NCBI RefSeq assembly: GCF_020075545.1
Contig: NZ_JAIQZK010000003.1
Coordinates: 248,001 to 312,000, forward strand
Source of the DNA: Nocardioides sp. TRM66260-LWL
GTDB lineage: Bacteria; Actinomycetota; Actinomycetes; Propionibacteriales; Nocardioidaceae
Direction: 5' to 3'
Length of the DNA: 64,000 bases
The notes under the pieces were generated by a model that was given only the letters and a program-made list of their open reading frames with translations, was not told the DNA's origin and searched no databases. This document shows, piece after piece, positions 16,781 through 24,196 of the stretch (the stretch's first letter is position 1; every line of letters starts with the position of its first letter). The position numbers and the translations under genes were made by a program.

Positions 16781-18445
16781 ATGCGTCGTCCACGAGTGAA
16801 CCGCCGCCTGGTGCGCATCGTGGCCGGTGTGGTGGGGCTGGTCGTGCTGGTCGCCGGGTGGCGCGTGGTGCAGGTGGCGCGCGATCTCTCGGCGGTGCGG
16901 GAGGCGGGGGCGCGTGCGCGCGACGCCGCGTCGGCCGGCGATCTCGCGGGGGTCCAGGGGGCGGTGCGCGACGCCCGGGGCCACGCGCTGGACGCCGAGG
17001 CCGGCACCACCGGGCGGGTGTGGGCCGTGCTGCAGCGGCTGCCGCTGGTGGGTGGGGACGCCCGCACGGTGGCGACGCTCGCCGAGGCGTCCGCGCGGCT
17101 GACCGCGGCCGGCCTGCCGCTGGTGGACGCGGTGGCGCGGGCGGACGGACGCGGCGCGCTCGGCTCGCCGTCCGACGGCCTGGACGTCGCCGCGGTGGCT
17201 CGGATCGCGCCGCTGCTGAGGTCCGCGGCCGGCGTCGCGGACTCCTCCCTCGCCGACCTCAGGTCCGCAGACGACGACCGGCTGGGCCCCGTGGCCTCCG
17301 GGCGGGAGAACGCGGTCGCCGAGCTCGGGCCGGCCGTGGCAGGACTCCGTCGGGCCGCGCGGACCGCGGCGGCCGCCCCCACGCTGCTCGGCGCGGACGA
17401 GGAGCGCCGCTACCTCGTGGTGGTGCAGTCCAACGCCGGGGTCCGCTCCCTCGGCGGCTACGCCGGCAGCCTGCTCGAGGTCCGTGTGCGGGACGGTCGG
17501 GTCGTGCTGGGCCGCACCACCACAGCCCACGCGTTCGACGGCGTCCGCTACCGAGGGCTGTCGGCGGCGACGCGACGGGTCTTCGACGCGCGTACCGCCG
17601 AGCTCACCCAGGCCAACCGCGTGCCCGGCGTCACCGAGGTCGGCCGGCAGTGGGCGGCGATGTGGGCGGCGCGGTTCGACGAGCGTGTCGACGGCGTGCT
17701 GATGCTCGACACCGTGTCCCTGGGCTACCTGGTCGACGCCGTCGGCGGGGTGCGGGTCGACGGCCGCACGCTCGACGGCACCCGCTTCCGCGATCTCGTC
17801 CAGGCCGGCGTCTACCGCGACCCCGACCCGGTGCGTCAGGACCGCCTCCTGGCGCGTGCCGGCGCCGCGGTCGTCCTCGGGCTCCGCGACGCGGGCCCTG
17901 ACGCCGCGCTGCTCGAGGCCCTGCGGCGCAGCCTCGAGGAGGAGCGGCTGCAGTGGGCTCCGCAGCGGGCCTCGGTGGCCGCGGCGGTGCCGGCGACCCG
18001 GCTCCTCGAGCCCGCGGACGCGGCGGTGCTGGTCGACGACACGGTCAACCGCTTCGGCTCCAAGCTCGGACGGTTCCTGCGGGTCGAGGTGGTGCCCGGC
18101 TCCTGCGGCCGGGCCACCCAGGACGCCCGGGTGCGGCTGACCCTCGACCGCGCCGCCGGCGCCCGGTCGCTGACCCCGTCGGTCACCGGCGTGGCCCGTG
18201 GTGCTGCGGTGCGGTTGCGGGCCGACGTGTTCGTGCTCGGCCCGCGCGGCGGGGCCGTGCGCGGCGCGGGCTCGTCGGTCGGACGCTGGCAGGGGCGCGA
18301 GGTGAGGCGGGTGTCGGTCGCGCTGGCCCCCGGCGCCTCGATCACCCTGCCCGTGCGGTGGCGCCCGTCGGGGACGCCGCCGGTGAGCCGCGTCGTCCTG
18401 CCGGCGCCTGCGGTGCCCGGCCCGGCCTACCGCTCCCTCTGCTAG
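16781..18445 (+). CDS. DUF4012 membrane-anchored protein, second copy
   Basis: 554 residues. MRRPRVNRRLVRIVAGVVGLVVLVAGW gives a short cytoplasmic tail and a single membrane segment. LLGADEERRYLVVVQSNAGVRSLGGYAGSLLEV is the DUF4012 signature. The ATG is chosen because the membrane segment follows at the same distance as in the paralogue; an upstream in-frame start would add 20 residues. It is convergent with the delta-60 gene, with a 12-base gap. Likely exopolysaccharide-associated, function unknown. Confidence 0.83.
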   Translation: MRRPRVNRRLVRIVAGVVGLVVLVAGWRVVQVARDLSAVREAGARARDAASAGDLAGVQGAVRDARGHALDAEAGTTGRVWAVLQRLPLVGGDARTVATLAEASARLTAAGLPLVDAVARADGRGALGSPSDGLDVAAVARIAPLLRSAAGVADSSLADLRSADDDRLGPVASGRENAVAELGPAVAGLRRAARTAAAAPTLLGADEERRYLVVVQSNAGVRSLGGYAGSLLEVRVRDGRVVLGRTTTAHAFDGVRYRGLSAATRRVFDARTAELTQANRVPGVTEVGRQWAAMWAARFDERVDGVLMLDTVSLGYLVDAVGGVRVDGRTLDGTRFRDLVQAGVYRDPDPVRQDRLLARAGAAVVLGLRDAGPDAALLEALRRSLEEERLQWAPQRASVAAAVPATRLLEPADAAVLVDDTVNRFGSKLGRFLRVEVVPGSCGRATQDARVRLTLDRAAGARSLTPSVTGVARGAAVRLRADVFVLGPRGGAVRGAGSSVGRWQGREVRRVSVALAPGASITLPVRWRPSGTPPVSRVVLPAPAVPGPAYRSLC

Positions 18446-18457
18446 CCCGACCGGGCC

Positions 18458-20017
18458 TCAGCCGTAGAACCGCGCGAGGTTGCCGCGGGCGGTGCTGGGG
18501 CTGCCCGCGCTGCTGAAGGTGCCGGTGACGTAGATCAGGCCGTCCTGGTCGACGGCTGCGGCGGTCACTCGCGGCCGGTCGCCGCCCGTGAGAGCCGGGT
18601 CGCCGAAGCCGGTGTCCAGGGAGCCGTCGGCGTTCAGCCGCAGCAGCAGTCTGCGCGACACCTTGCCCGAGCCGAACGTGGTGAAGTCGCCCGTCAGCAG
18701 CACCTTGCCGTCCGCCTGCAGCGTCACGCCGTAGGCCAGGTCGTCGAGCTGCGTGGGCTGGAAGCCGGTGTCGAGGGTGCCGTTGGCGGTGAGGCGTGCG
18801 AGCCCGACCCGCGGTTGCGACTTGACGGTCGTGAAGCGGCCGGCGACGAGGACCTTGCCGTCCGACTGCAGCGCGAGCCCCGTGCCCGTCGGGAAGCTGG
18901 TGCCACCGAGACTCGCATCGCCGAATCCGGTGTCGAGGGTTCCGTTCGAGTTGAACCGGGCGAGTCCCCCGCGAGGGGTGTCGCCGGGGCCGGCGGTGTT
19001 GAAGTTGCCGGTGACGAGGATCTTGCCGTCGGGCTGCACCGCCAGGTCGTACGCGATCACGTTGGTGAAGCTGATGGTGGTGCTGAGCAGGTTCGGGTCG
19101 GCGAAGCCGGTGTCGAGGGTGCCGTTGGCGTTGAGCCGTGCGAGGCGTCCGACCGTCGTGCGATCGGGCCCGGCGGTCCCGAACCTGCCGGCGACGAGGA
19201 TCTTGCCGTCGGGCAGCACCGCGATCGCGTAGACGGCGTCGTTGAGCCCGGGGTTGGCGAAGCTCGTGTCGAGCGTGCCGTCGGCGTTGAGGCGGACCAG
19301 ACCCTGTCGGGGCGTCGCGTCGGGTCCGACGGTGGAGAAGATGCCCCCGACGAGGATCTTGCCGTCCGGCTGGAGGGCGATGGCGAAGACGCTGCTGCTC
19401 AGTTGGGGGCTGGTGAAGCCGGGATCGAGCGTGCCGTCCGGCGTGAAGCGAGCGACGCGGCTCCTCGCGACCTGGGGGGTCCCGGCCTGGGAGAAGTCAC
19501 CGGCCACGAGGATCTTGCCGTCGGGCTGGACGAGGAGCCCGTTGCCGTTGCTCAGCGACCCGGCGTTCAGGCCGAGGTCGGCGACGCGGGTGTCGAGAGT
19601 GCCGCCGAGGGTCATCGGGACGACGGCGTTGGCGGTGCCGTAGTCCGGGATGTCGAGGGTGACGGTGATGGTGGCCGGCATCGGACGGGTGGTGGTGCGG
19701 AAGGCGAGGCGGTAGATCGCGGCGGTTCCTCGGGCGCCGGCGATGGTGAAGCCGGTGGTGGAGGCCCCGCGGTCGTCGTAGACGACGACCGGTGCGGGCG
19801 CGGTGGTGGGGGCCGGGTCGAGGGCGAGGTAGACGACGCCGGTGCCGCTCGAGGCCAGGCCGGTGGTCTCGGTGACGGTGGCGCTGCGTCCGGAGGAGGC
19901 GAAGGCGGGGGCGGCGCTGAGCACGGTGATCGTGGGGGCTGCCCACACGGCGGCGCTGACGACCGAGCGTCGCGTCGGTCGGATCGCAGTGCCGTGGATG
20001 CGGGGGATCTCGGGCAT
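18458..20017 (-). CDS. Tat-exported delta-60 repeat propeller, 7 blades
   Basis: 519 residues. The Tat signal has TRR at 15-17 and AAPAFASSG, then a conserved domain of about 100 residues (ALDPAPTTAPAPVVVYDDRG ... IPDYG), then seven delta-60 blades of the type LQPDGKILVGGIFS...RLNADGTLDTSF. Seven blades fit one closed propeller. It ends right after the last blade (NLARFYG) with no anchor. TACGCT at 20086-20081 and a purine-rich leader suggest a normal 5' UTR. The gene lies between DUF4012 genes and the tyrosine autokinase, so a surface or matrix role is inferred. Confidence 0.85.
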   Translation of the reverse strand: MPEIPRIHGTAIRPTRRSVVSAAVWAAPTITVLSAAPAFASSGRSATVTETTGLASSGTGVVYLALDPAPTTAPAPVVVYDDRGASTTGFTIAGARGTAAIYRLAFRTTTRPMPATITVTLDIPDYGTANAVVPMTLGGTLDTRVADLGLNAGSLSNGNGLLVQPDGKILVAGDFSQAGTPQVARSRVARFTPDGTLDPGFTSPQLSSSVFAIALQPDGKILVGGIFSTVGPDATPRQGLVRLNADGTLDTSFANPGLNDAVYAIAVLPDGKILVAGRFGTAGPDRTTVGRLARLNANGTLDTGFADPNLLSTTISFTNVIAYDLAVQPDGKILVTGNFNTAGPGDTPRGGLARFNSNGTLDTGFGDASLGGTSFPTGTGLALQSDGKVLVAGRFTTVKSQPRVGLARLTANGTLDTGFQPTQLDDLAYGVTLQADGKVLLTGDFTTFGSGKVSRRLLLRLNADGSLDTGFGDPALTGGDRPRVTAAAVDQDGLIYVTGTFSSAGSPSTARGNLARFYG

Positions 20018-20203
20018 GGCGGCGGAGGAGGCCTTTCGCTTGGCTGGCCGGCCCTGGGGGAGGGGTGCGAGGCGCAGTCCAGCGTAGGACTCGCGACGCC
20101 GTGCCGTCGGGCGCTCGCGGCGATCCGAGGCGAGTGGTCTCGACCAGCGGCGGCGTCCGCGACCCCGACCAGGAGCTCGACGACAGGGCCGTCCGAGGAG
20201 GCG

Positions 20204-21655
20204 TCAGCCCCGGCGTCGCCCCCCGGCCTTCGCAGGCGCGGCGCCGACGTCGGTGGTGTAGTAGCCGGTGTAGTAGCCCGTGCCCGACTCCTTGCGCGGC
20301 ACCCGGTTCACCACCACGCCCAGCACGCGGCCCTGCACGGCGGTGAGGGCGGTCAGGGCGTCGGTGAGCTCGGCGTCGAGCGTGCGGTTGTGCGAGACGA
20401 CGACGATCGCGCCGTCGCACTCGCGCGAGAGCACCGCGGCGTCGGTGACGGGCAGCAGCGGCGGGGCGTCGATGATCACCATGCCGTCGCGGGCGAGCTC
20501 CTGGATCAGCCCCTCCATGGCCTTCGAGCCGAGCAGTTCGGAAGGGTTGGGCGGGATCGAGCCGGCCGCCAGCACGGTGAGGCCCTCGAAGTCGGGGCTC
20601 TCCTGCAGCACGTCGTCCAGCGTCACGCGGCCGATGAGCACGTCGGTGAGGCCGGCGCCCTCGACGAGGCCGAAGCCGTCGGCCACCGAGGGGCGGCGCA
20701 GGTCGCCGTCCACCAGGGTCACGGGCTGGCCCGAGATCGCGATCGCGGCGGCGAGGTTGGCGGCGGTGGTCGACTTGCCGTCGCCGGGCTGCGGCGAGGT
20801 GACGACGATGATCTTCGGCGGCTGGTCGACGTCCATGTAGGAGATCGAGGTGCGCAGCTTGCGGAACGCCTCGCCGGCCTCCCAGCCCGACGAGCCGGCG
20901 GTCTTCGAGACGGCGAGCTGGGCGACGCCGGTGCGCTCCTCGGTCTCGAGCTGCTTGATGCCGGGCACGCGGCCGACGACCGCGACGCCGTACTCCTTGT
21001 CGAAGTTCGTCGACGACTTGAGGCGACGGTCGAGGCGCGAGCGGACGACGGCGTACGCGACGCCCAGCAGCAGGCCGAGCGCGATGCCGAGGGCGAGGTT
21101 GCGCGAGGGCTTGGGCGAGACCGGAGCGGTGGGCAGCTCGGCGGCCTCGACGGGCTGGAGCACCGCGCTCGGCTGGTCGGCGCCGTCCGGGTTCTCGATG
21201 TTGGCGATCTCGGCGGCGGTGGCCTTCACCCAGGCGTCCGCGAGGTCCTGCGCGCGGCGCGGGCTGGAGGCCTTGGCGGTGATCTTCAGCAGCGGCGTGT
21301 CGAGCGGCTGGTCGACGCTGATCGAGCCGATCAGGCCGGCGGGGTCGCTCTTCAGGCCGAGGTCGTCGATGACGCGCTGGGCGACCGAGCGGCTGGTGGC
21401 GATCTCGACGTACGCCTTCACCTTCGAGCGGGCCAGCGTGTCGTTGATGACGCCGATGTTCGGGTCGTTGGTCGGCAGACCGGCGCTGCCGTTGCTGGTC
21501 GGGTTCGCGATCGTCACCAGGCCGTTGGCGTTGGCGGCGTAGACCTTCGGCTGCGTCAGCGTGTAGCCCGCGGCGAGCCCGGCGCCGAGCGCGGTGAGCA
21601 CCAGCACTCCGATCCAGTAGGTGCGCAGGACGCGGAGGTAGTCGCTGAGTTCCAT
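20204..21655 (-). CDS. Wzz/CpsCD-type polysaccharide tyrosine autokinase (BY-kinase)
   Basis: 483 residues. An N-terminal Wzz domain lies between membrane segments at about 14-33 and 187-204, followed by a P-loop BY-kinase domain. Walker A is PQPGDGKST (about 289-297), Walker A' is LVDGDLRRP (314-322) and Walker B is MVIIDAPPL. The C-terminal tail has the tyrosine cluster GYYTGYYT (about 460-467), the autophosphorylation site of such kinases. It controls polymer length and export through phosphorylation cycles with a low-molecular-weight phosphatase, and two such phosphatase domains lie at 34-36 kb. Divergent from the HPr-kinase-like gene. Confidence 0.92.
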   Translation of the reverse strand: MELSDYLRVLRTYWIGVLVLTALGAGLAAGYTLTQPKVYAANANGLVTIANPTSNGSAGLPTNDPNIGVINDTLARSKVKAYVEIATSRSVAQRVIDDLGLKSDPAGLIGSISVDQPLDTPLLKITAKASSPRRAQDLADAWVKATAAEIANIENPDGADQPSAVLQPVEAAELPTAPVSPKPSRNLALGIALGLLLGVAYAVVRSRLDRRLKSSTNFDKEYGVAVVGRVPGIKQLETEERTGVAQLAVSKTAGSSGWEAGEAFRKLRTSISYMDVDQPPKIIVVTSPQPGDGKSTTAANLAAAIAISGQPVTLVDGDLRRPSVADGFGLVEGAGLTDVLIGRVTLDDVLQESPDFEGLTVLAAGSIPPNPSELLGSKAMEGLIQELARDGMVIIDAPPLLPVTDAAVLSRECDGAIVVVSHNRTLDAELTDALTALTAVQGRVLGVVVNRVPRKESGTGYYTGYYTTDVGAAPAKAGGRRRG

Positions 21656-21711
21656 CGGCGCGGGCGCCCTTTCTGGGGGACTGGCTCGGGGAGAGTGCGA
21701 GGATCGGCGGC

Positions 21712-22935
21712 GTGGGTGAGGAGTCCGACCGGCCCGTAGGCCTGGATCTTAGGGCGATCGGCGTGCACGTCAGGGTCGAAATCCGCGGAAGTGGCAACCG
21801 TCTCGCGGAGTCCGCGCTGCGCCGCGCCTGGGTCCGCTGCCTGATGCCCGCCGGAGCATCCGTCGAGCCGGACGCCGTGCTGCCGGTGGTGCTCGACGAC
21901 GACCCCGCCGTCGTGGCCGGCGCCTACGCCGCGGGCGACGTCGCCTACGACGATCTCGCCGCGGTGGTGCACGAGGTGTCGCCGCGGGTCACCGACCTCG
22001 CGCTGCGCGTCCGCGCCCTGGACGACGTGCTGCTCCTGCACGCCGGGGGAGTGTGCGACGCCGCCGGACGCACCGCGCTGATCGTCGGCCCGTCGGGCGC
22101 CGGCAAGACCACGGCGGTGCGCCGCCTGGCGCCGCGGTTCGGCTACGTCTCGGACGAGACCATCCCGGTGGCCGACGACCTCTCCATCACGCCGTACCCC
22201 AAGCCGTTCTCGGTGCTCGACCGCCGCGACCGCTGGAAGTCGCAGCACGCCCCGGACGACCTCGGCGCCGGGCCGACCCCCGCGGCCGCCCGGGCGGCGG
22301 CGATCGTCGTCCTCGACCGTCGTCCCGAGCAGGTGGGCGTCGAGGTCGAGGAGCTCGACCCCCTCGAGGCGATCGGCCTGCTCGCCGCTCAGTGCGCCTT
22401 CCTCGCTGCCCGCCCCTTCCCCCTGCGCCGCCTCGCCGCGCTGGTGGACGCCGCCGGCCCCGTCCGCCGCGTCCGCTACGCCGAGGCCGACGACCTCGCC
22501 CCCCTGATCGAGCAGTGGCTCGAGCCGGTGGTCGAGCTTGTCGAGACCCCCGCACCGACGTCGGTGGTCGAGCCGACGTCGGTGGTCGAGCCGGCGTCCT
22601 CGGTGGTCGAGCTTGTCGAGACCCCCGCACCCCGAAGCCAACCCGAAGCCCCGACCTATCGCCTGGCGCCCTTCCACGACCTCCACGTGGCCCCCGACGG
22701 ACGCGCCGCGCTCCTGCGCGGCGACCAGTACCTCGTCACCTCCCCGGAGGCCGGCGCGGTGCTCGCGCACGCCTACGAGCAGGGCTCGGTGACGTCGGCC
22801 GGGGCCGCAGCCGCCCTCGAGTGGGTGGGATGTCTGTCAAGCACCTCGGCGTCCGAGGTCGCGGCCTCGATCGTTCAACAGCTCGCTGACCTGGGCATTC
22901 TCATCCCAGGTGACCAGCACGCATCCGGCGTGTAA
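21712..22935 (+). CDS. HPr-kinase-like domain fused to PqqD-like domain through a repeat-encoded linker
   Basis: 407 residues. HPr-kinase-like domain: Walker A GPSGAGKT at 126-133, SDETIPV at 147-153 and PYPKP at 161-165. PqqD-like domain at about 313-400 (DLHVAPDGRAALLRGDQYLV, then AALEWVG and a C-terminal helix). HprK-related kinases with PqqD-type peptide chaperones are known from lasso-peptide and HPr-rel-type modification systems. Residues about 272-307 (VVELVETPAP repeated) are encoded by copies of the dispersed intergenic repeat. A paralogous split pair at 62955-64000 ends and restarts at this joint, so the fusion probably arose by repeat insertion. The GTG start is tentative; GTG at 21763 is an alternative. 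Confidence 0.8.
   Translation: MGEESDRPVGLDLRAIGVHVRVEIRGSGNRLAESALRRAWVRCLMPAGASVEPDAVLPVVLDDDPAVVAGAYAAGDVAYDDLAAVVHEVSPRVTDLALRVRALDDVLLLHAGGVCDAAGRTALIVGPSGAGKTTAVRRLAPRFGYVSDETIPVADDLSITPYPKPFSVLDRRDRWKSQHAPDDLGAGPTPAAARAAAIVVLDRRPEQVGVEVEELDPLEAIGLLAAQCAFLAARPFPLRRLAALVDAAGPVRRVRYAEADDLAPLIEQWLEPVVELVETPAPTSVVEPTSVVEPASSVVELVETPAPRSQPEAPTYRLAPFHDLHVAPDGRAALLRGDQYLVTSPEAGAVLAHAYEQGSVTSAGAAAALEWVGCLSSTSASEVAASIVQQLADLGILIPGDQHASGV
22527..22632 (+). repeat. In-frame array of dispersed repeats inside a coding region
   Basis: Two full units (GGTCGAGCTTGTCGAGACC) flank two half units (GGTGGTCGAGCC), all in frame with the surrounding gene. They encode a VVEP/VVELVETPAP linker. Confidence 0.85.
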
Positions 22936-23011
22936 CACCCCGGCAATCCGATGGACTAGACCGGTGTCCCAGATGCCGTCAGAGCGTTGGCGCTGCGCGT
23001 GCCCCCACCCC

Positions 23012-23038
23012 TACTCTTCTGCCTAGGCAAGGATGCCT
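23012..23038 (+). promoter_or_regulatory. -10 element and small palindrome before the Tat protein gene
   Basis: TACTCT (23012-23017) resembles the -10 elements elsewhere in the window. It is followed by the palindrome GCCTAGGC (23021-23028) and a further GCCTA. An operator is possible; the regulator is unknown. Confidence 0.35.
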
Positions 23039-23060
23039 AACCCTCCCCTGAGTTTGCCTG

Positions 23061-23079
23061 ACCGCCCACCGCGGGCGGT
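23061..23079 (+). terminator. Short GC hairpin in the leader of the Tat protein gene
   Basis: ACCGCCC and GGGCGGT pair over a five-base loop and are followed by TTTCC. It lies 20 bases before the next ATG, so it is either the terminator of the kinase gene or an attenuator. Confidence 0.4.
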
Positions 23080-23099
23080 TTCCTGATCGGAGCACCCCC

Positions 23100-23717
23100 A
23101 TGACGTTCGACCACCCCACGCCTGCTGAGGACGCGGCCGGCGACTCTGGGCTCTCCCGCCGTTCGCTCGTCCGCACCGGTGCCATCGGCGCCGTCGCGGT
23201 CCCCGCCATCACGATCGCCTCGGCCGCCCCCGCGCTGGCCGCGACGACCTCCGCCACCGACAGCGGCGCCACCACCCTGGCCGCCAACCTGCAGGTGTTC
23301 CGGGCCAACAAGAAGCTCCGCACGATCGTGACCATCACGAACAGCGGCACCTACAAGACCCTCGGCCTGTCGGTCTCCCTGACCTACAAGTGCCTCAGCT
23401 CGCTCCCCGTGGCCGAGCTCGTGCCGGTCGTCGGCGGCCTCCTCGGTGGCTCGCTGACGGACGCCACCTCCACCACCCCCGCTGGCTGGTCGGTCTTCAA
23501 GACCGGCAGCATGGTCCCGCTGGTCGGCAACCTCACCGAGTCGCTCCTCGGCTCCGTGACGTTCCGCTTCGTTGCCCAGACCCAGCTCGCCCCGGGCCAA
23601 ACGGTCGTCCTCGAGCCGACCATCACGGTTCCGGCTGAGAAGCCCCTCTACCTGGTCGGCGGCACCGCCAACCCGGGCTCGGGCCTCCCGGCGATCCTGG
23701 GCTCCATCAGCCTCTGA
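23100..23717 (+). CDS. Tat-exported protein of unknown function
   Basis: 205 residues. SRR at 19-21 followed by TGAIGAVAVPAITIASAAPALA is a Tat signal related to those of the propeller proteins. The mature part (about 155 residues) has no blades and looks like an Ig-like or jelly-roll domain (LRTIVTITNSGTYKTLGLSV, GSVTFRFVAQTQLAPGQTVV). The start has GGAGCACCCCC upstream. It is placed between the HprK/PqqD fusion and a free PqqD-like gene, which makes it a candidate client of that module. A strong terminator follows. Confidence 0.78.
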   Translation: MTFDHPTPAEDAAGDSGLSRRSLVRTGAIGAVAVPAITIASAAPALAATTSATDSGATTLAANLQVFRANKKLRTIVTITNSGTYKTLGLSVSLTYKCLSSLPVAELVPVVGGLLGGSLTDATSTTPAGWSVFKTGSMVPLVGNLTESLLGSVTFRFVAQTQLAPGQTVVLEPTITVPAEKPLYLVGGTANPGSGLPAILGSISL

Positions 23718-23738
23718 TCGGCTCCGCTTCCGCCTGTT

Positions 23739-23776
23739 GAAGGCCCCCGTTGCTCTCCGGAGCGGCGGGGGCCTTC
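23739..23776 (+). terminator. Terminator after the Tat protein gene
   Basis: A perfect 11-bp stem (GAAGGCCCCCG with CGGGGGCCTTC) lies 21 bases after the stop codon. Confidence 0.8.
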
Positions 23777-23905
23777 GGCGTTCTCAGCGATGACGGAATC
23801 GAGCGGCGCTCATCACAGGAAATCTCGGGGAAATGGGAAACGTTCTCGCACGGCCATTGAAGGAATGGTCGAGAATCGCAAGGTCGGTACAAGGGGAGGA
23901 GCAGG

Positions 23906-24196
23906 GTGACGACGGAGATCTCGGTGGACGTCCCCGTGCGCGCTGAGGGCATTGCGTTCGTCGAGCGGCCCGGACGAGTCGCTTTGCTCGACCCGTCGCG
24001 ACCTTCCGAGGCGCCGACGATCCTCGTCGGGTTCGCCGCGGATGTCTGGATGGCGATCGACGGCATCCGCACTATCGAGCAGATCGCCGACCACGTGGCG
24101 CCCACCGATCTCCCGATCGAGCAGGTGCGTCCTCTGGTCGCTGAGGTGGTGAAGGGCCTGAGGGGGCGGCGACTGTTGGAGGACCGCGCATGGTGA
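23906..24196 (+). CDS. PqqD-like small protein opening the polysaccharide operon
   Basis: 96 residues. The sequence (FVERPGRVALLDPSRPSEAPTILVGFAADVWMAIDGIRTIEQIADHV) has the PqqD winged-helix plan: a beta pair, then a helix ending in WM.IDG..T...I. PqqD-type domains bind peptides or proteins and present them to modifying enzymes. The GTG start has AAGGGGAGGAGCAG just upstream. The stop overlaps the next ATG by seven bases, which couples it to the nucleotidyltransferase-glycosyltransferase. It heads a run of seven tightly packed genes to 31615. Confidence 0.75.
   Translation: MTTEISVDVPVRAEGIAFVERPGRVALLDPSRPSEAPTILVGFAADVWMAIDGIRTIEQIADHVAPTDLPIEQVRPLVAEVVKGLRGRRLLEDRAW

Noticed and set aside
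23012..23040. IdeR/DtxR-type iron box before the Tat protein gene
   Set aside because: TAGG and CCTAA are present, but the spacing is one base short and several consensus positions differ, so a generic palindrome is the safer call.
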